Assembly (NCBI GenBank): GCA_025774405.1 | Contig: JALGWB010000114.1 | Location: 1-7,885, forward strand | Length of the DNA stretch: 7,885 nt | DNA from: a bacterium | GTDB taxonomy: Bacteria > Arandabacterota > Arandabacteria > Arandabacterales > Arandabacteraceae | Direction: 5' to 3' | In this document: piece after piece, positions 5,710-7,885 of the stretch | Numbering within the stretch: position 1 is the first letter of the stretch | Layout of the letters: the number at the start of each line of letters is the position of its first letter | Program-made: the position numbers and the translations under genes | The notes under the pieces: generated by a model | What the model saw: the letters and a program-made list of their open reading frames with translations, nothing else | Databases searched by the model: none | What the model was told of the DNA's origin: nothing

Positions 5710-7149
5710 CTATCCCTCTCGATCATGCACGTTTCTTCTACTCAAGCTTCGTGTCAACTCAGGAAGCCTGCCAGATTCAGGAATCGACCCAAGCAATGTG
5801 ACACCTATATCTTCCTCCACGTCAGCAGCTGACTTGACCGAATGGTCCAGATTCTCAATCAAGAACCCGAAACCTACACCGAGGGTTACACCTAGCAAGA
5901 GGGAGAAAACCACGTACACGGTGCGCATTTTGCCAGCCTTGGTCAGTTGTGCCCGTGCGGGGCTTATCACTTTGGCATTGGATATGCGGATATCATTGGC
6001 CTCCGAAGCTATGGTATCCAGCATTTTCTCAAGCACCTTATCATAGTGGAGATATGTATAGTGGATTTCCTTCTGAAGATGCTCTATCTCGGCAACCACA
6101 TCAGGGGTCTCTCTCAGCTGGCGCGAGATCTCATCTATCGTCTCTTCATAAGCTTTTTCCTGAGCCTTCAGGTCCTGGACCAGGAACTCCTTCTGCTTGA
6201 TCCTTTCCTCGACCTCCTCACGGAACCTCTGTTCCATCTTCGCTATCCGCCTGTCTATCATTTTCACCTTGGGGTTGGTCTCGGTCAGTGTTGCAGCCAG
6301 CTCATCACGTTGTCTACGTAGTGACCAGTACTCAGAAAGCATTTGGCCGCCTAGTCGATCCCTGATAAAGTCAGCGAACGGAACGAGCAAGTCGGGATCC
6401 TCGCCGAGGCGCTGTCTTACCAGCTTGAGCTTCTCCTCCTCTGCAATACGCTGACTTCGCACCTCTGCCAGATCTGTCTCCAGCTCACTCTTGCGGCTAA
6501 TGGCAACGCGATACTGCCACTCAAGGTCATAAATCTGACCCTGTTTTCTTAAGGCAAGCTCCTGCTGTTTCAAGCTGAGCAGGCGGGCTTCGAGCGACCG
6601 AAGCTGATCCTCAAAAAACTCGACTGCACTGCCGGCCTTTCGGAGCTGGATACGGTGTTCAACATACGCTTCAGCTATTGCATTTGCAGCTTCCCCTACA
6701 AATCGTGGATCAGAACCTGTGAAACGAATCAGGATTATGTTAGACATTTCCACGGGCGTTGCGGAAACGCCTGCCCGAAGATCACGCACAGTAGGCTCAC
6801 GAGTTATCTCAGTGTCGCCAGAAGCCACATGGATGTAAACTGATTTCTCCTTCAACTTCTCAACAGCACGCTCAAGGACTGGTTCAGTTGTTATGAGCTC
6901 AACCTCGGTATTCATCTCCTCTTCAAGACCATAGAAAGGCGTCCAGGTCGTAGCCAATGGTGTCGCCCCCATACGCCTCAGAAGCACTTTAGCAGTTGCT
7001 CGATAGACAGAGGTTGTCCTCGAGGCCGCGGTCAAGGCAAGAGTTGCCACGGCGATAGCACAAATGGCTATAGGCACCTTGCGTCGGAAGATAACGGTCA
7101 GGATCTCACGTGCGGATATTTGCGCGCCGCCAGTGTCAGTCCCATTCAT
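5710..7149 (-). CDS. GumC/Wzz-type polysaccharide co-polymerase (chain-length determinant)
   Basis: A 479-residue inner-membrane protein that would form the periplasmic scaffold setting chain length and linking polymerase to outer-membrane exporter. Residues 12-25 form a short cytoplasmic start (SAREILTVIFRRK), the first membrane helix is about 26-44, and the Wzz domain follows with SVYRATAKVLLRR at 47-59. A long charged, coiled-coil-rich periplasmic part spans about 165-375, including TNPKVKMIDRRI at 291-302. The second helix is about 411-431. The cytoplasmic tail ENLDHSVKSAADVEED at 432-447 and GVTLLGSIPE are the standard linker leading to the kinase domain in Wzc-type fusions. Here the protein stops after that linker and the ATPase-like part is a separate gene 2 nt downstream. 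The proline-rich motif before the second helix is weak (ISPARAQLTKAGKMR). The ATG at 7149 is supported by GGAGTGAAGG just upstream. It follows the export gene by 30 nt. Confidence 0.93.
   Translation of the reverse strand: MNGTDTGGAQISAREILTVIFRRKVPIAICAIAVATLALTAASRTTSVYRATAKVLLRRMGATPLATTWTPFYGLEEEMNTEVELITTEPVLERAVEKLKEKSVYIHVASGDTEITREPTVRDLRAGVSATPVEMSNIILIRFTGSDPRFVGEAANAIAEAYVEHRIQLRKAGSAVEFFEDQLRSLEARLLSLKQQELALRKQGQIYDLEWQYRVAISRKSELETDLAEVRSQRIAEEEKLKLVRQRLGEDPDLLVPFADFIRDRLGGQMLSEYWSLRRQRDELAATLTETNPKVKMIDRRIAKMEQRFREEVEERIKQKEFLVQDLKAQEKAYEETIDEISRQLRETPDVVAEIEHLQKEIHYTYLHYDKVLEKMLDTIASEANDIRISNAKVISPARAQLTKAGKMRTVYVVFSLLLGVTLGVGFGFLIENLDHSVKSAADVEEDIGVTLLGSIPESGRLPELTRSLSRRNVHDREG
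5714..5720 (-). promoter_or_regulatory. Ribosome binding site of the CpsD-like gene
   Basis: GAGAGGG on the minus strand, 6 nt before ATG 5707. It lies within the last codons of the co-polymerase gene, which makes translational coupling of the two partners likely. Confidence 0.6.
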
Positions 7150-7179
7150 AAGCCTTCACTCCGTTGGTTACCTCAAACC

Positions 7180-7885
7180 CTATTGCCCAATTATTAGGGC
7201 TCCACTCTCCTCAGCAACCCTCCGTCCGTATATGTAGAAGAGCCACATCGGAGTTATTTTCTGGAAGAACTGTTCAACAAAAATATCGACCTTCGCTATC
7301 TTGGACATGGGCACATAGACTATGTCTCGAGGCATCAGATAGATATTCTGCGGCTTTTCACTTTCCAGGATTTTCTCTACATTGATGCGTTCGCCACTGT
7401 AACTGCCGCTCTGGGTGCGCCTCATAAGAATCACGCTGCTCAGGCGGCTGGTAGGCAGCGGCCCCCCGGCATTGGCAATCGCATCGACAATAGTCATCGC
7501 ACCCAGGTACTTAATCACACCTGGGCTTCGTACTTCTCCAAAGACAAATATCCGTTGATCAGCAAACTCGCTCACAATAACCGATACTTCCGGCTCAGCG
7601 AGTACCTCGCTATATTTCGATCTTATTATGGCTTCAAGTTCAGAGGGCCTCATACCTTCGACATGAACCTCACCTACCAGTGGGATGGTCACAAAACCAT
7701 CAGGCCGCACATAGAGGGTCACATTATATGCGGGATAATAGAAAAACTTGACTGCCAGGACATCACCCACCGCGATCTGGTACGGTGGTCTTTCGGGGAG
7801 CTTGATCTGAGCCTCAGCTCCTAGGTCCAGGCTGGGTTCCGGCTTTGGTCCACCACAGTTCAGGGCCAATGTCGCCAACAGAACA
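7180..7885 (-). CDS. Outer-membrane polysaccharide export protein (OPX/Wza family), 5' end outside the window
   Basis: This is the outer-membrane partner of the co-polymerase, forming the channel or periplasmic ring through which polymer leaves the cell. The frame is open up to the right edge. The visible start of the protein (VLLATLALNCGGPKPEP) looks like the end of a lipoprotein signal with Cys as the lipidated residue, so the true start is probably 10-20 codons beyond the window. A TTG at 7878 could be misread as the start. Counting from that TTG, the Poly_export domain is about 33-105 (YQIAVGDVLAVKFFYYP, then VRPDGFVTIPLVGEV). One SLBB domain is about 109-154 (RIFVFGEVRSPGVIKYLG). PRDIVYVPMSKIAKVDIFVE and an aromatic tail (MWLFYIYGRR) follow. 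With a single SLBB domain it is shorter than Escherichia coli Wza, as in many environmental OPX proteins. It ends with TAG at 7182-7180. Confidence 0.92.
   Translation of the reverse strand, partial: VLLATLALNCGGPKPEPSLDLGAEAQIKLPERPPYQIAVGDVLAVKFFYYPAYNVTLYVRPDGFVTIPLVGEVHVEGMRPSELEAIIRSKYSEVLAEPEVSVIVSEFADQRIFVFGEVRSPGVIKYLGAMTIVDAIANAGGPLPTSRLSSVILMRRTQSGSYSGERINVEKILESEKPQNIYLMPRDIVYVPMSKIAKVDIFVEQFFQKITPMWLFYIYGRRVAEESGALIIGQ

Noticed and set aside
5064..6046. Several plus-strand open frames (5064-5603, 5446-5832, 5579-6046)
   Set aside because: They are Ser/Arg/Pro-rich antisense shadows of the CpsD-like and co-polymerase genes, and overlap each other in different frames.
7150..7179. 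Internal promoter in the gap between the OPX and co-polymerase genes
   Set aside because: The gap is only 30 nt, mostly taken by the ribosome binding region, and I see no convincing -35/-10 pair.

Overview
The window is one compact block of a surface-polysaccharide (capsule, exopolysaccharide or O-antigen type) biosynthesis and export locus. All seven genes read on the minus strand, so transcription runs from right to left. The outer-membrane export protein (OPX/Wza family) points to a diderm, Gram-negative-type bacterium. Base composition is roughly balanced, arginine is often AGA/AGG and isoleucine often ATA, and GTG/TTG starts are common. This would fit a deep-branching or environmental lineage better than an enteric one, but I cannot name a phylum.

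In transcription order: 7885-7180, a Wza-like OPX lipoprotein whose 5' end lies outside the window; 7149-5710, a GumC/Wzz-type polysaccharide co-polymerase; 5707-5018, a CpsD/CapB-like P-loop protein with a degraded nucleotide site; 4992-3478, a GT-C (GT39/PMT-like) membrane glycosyltransferase; 3481-2009, a Wzy/O-antigen ligase-type polymerase; 1994-1092, a DegT/DnrJ/EryC1/StrS sugar aminotransferase whose C-terminus is broken; 993-1, the N-terminal 331 codons of a polyprenyl-phosphate sugar phosphotransferase (WbaP/CpsE/WcaJ class), which continues past the left edge. Junctions are 30, 2, 25, -4, 14 and 0 nt (the last counted to the original aminotransferase stop). I see no room for internal promoters or terminators, so this looks like a segment of one operon.

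Together the genes cover most of a Wzx/Wzy-type pathway. The phosphotransferase loads the first sugar on undecaprenyl phosphate, the aminotransferase supplies an amino-sugar nucleotide, the GT-C enzyme adds a sugar from a lipid-linked donor on the outer face of the inner membrane, the polymerase joins repeats, the co-polymerase and its ATPase-like partner control length and export, and the OPX protein carries the chain across the outer membrane. No flippase (Wzx) or cytoplasmic GT-A/GT-B transferase lies in the window.

Two points stand out. The aminotransferase has lost an internal segment of about 35-40 residues with a frame change, and its conserved C-terminal tail survives out of frame. 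The CpsD-like protein lacks the Walker A lysine and the C-terminal tyrosine cluster that define bacterial tyrosine kinases. I found no evidence of a wholly new system, mobile element, CRISPR array or RNA gene.
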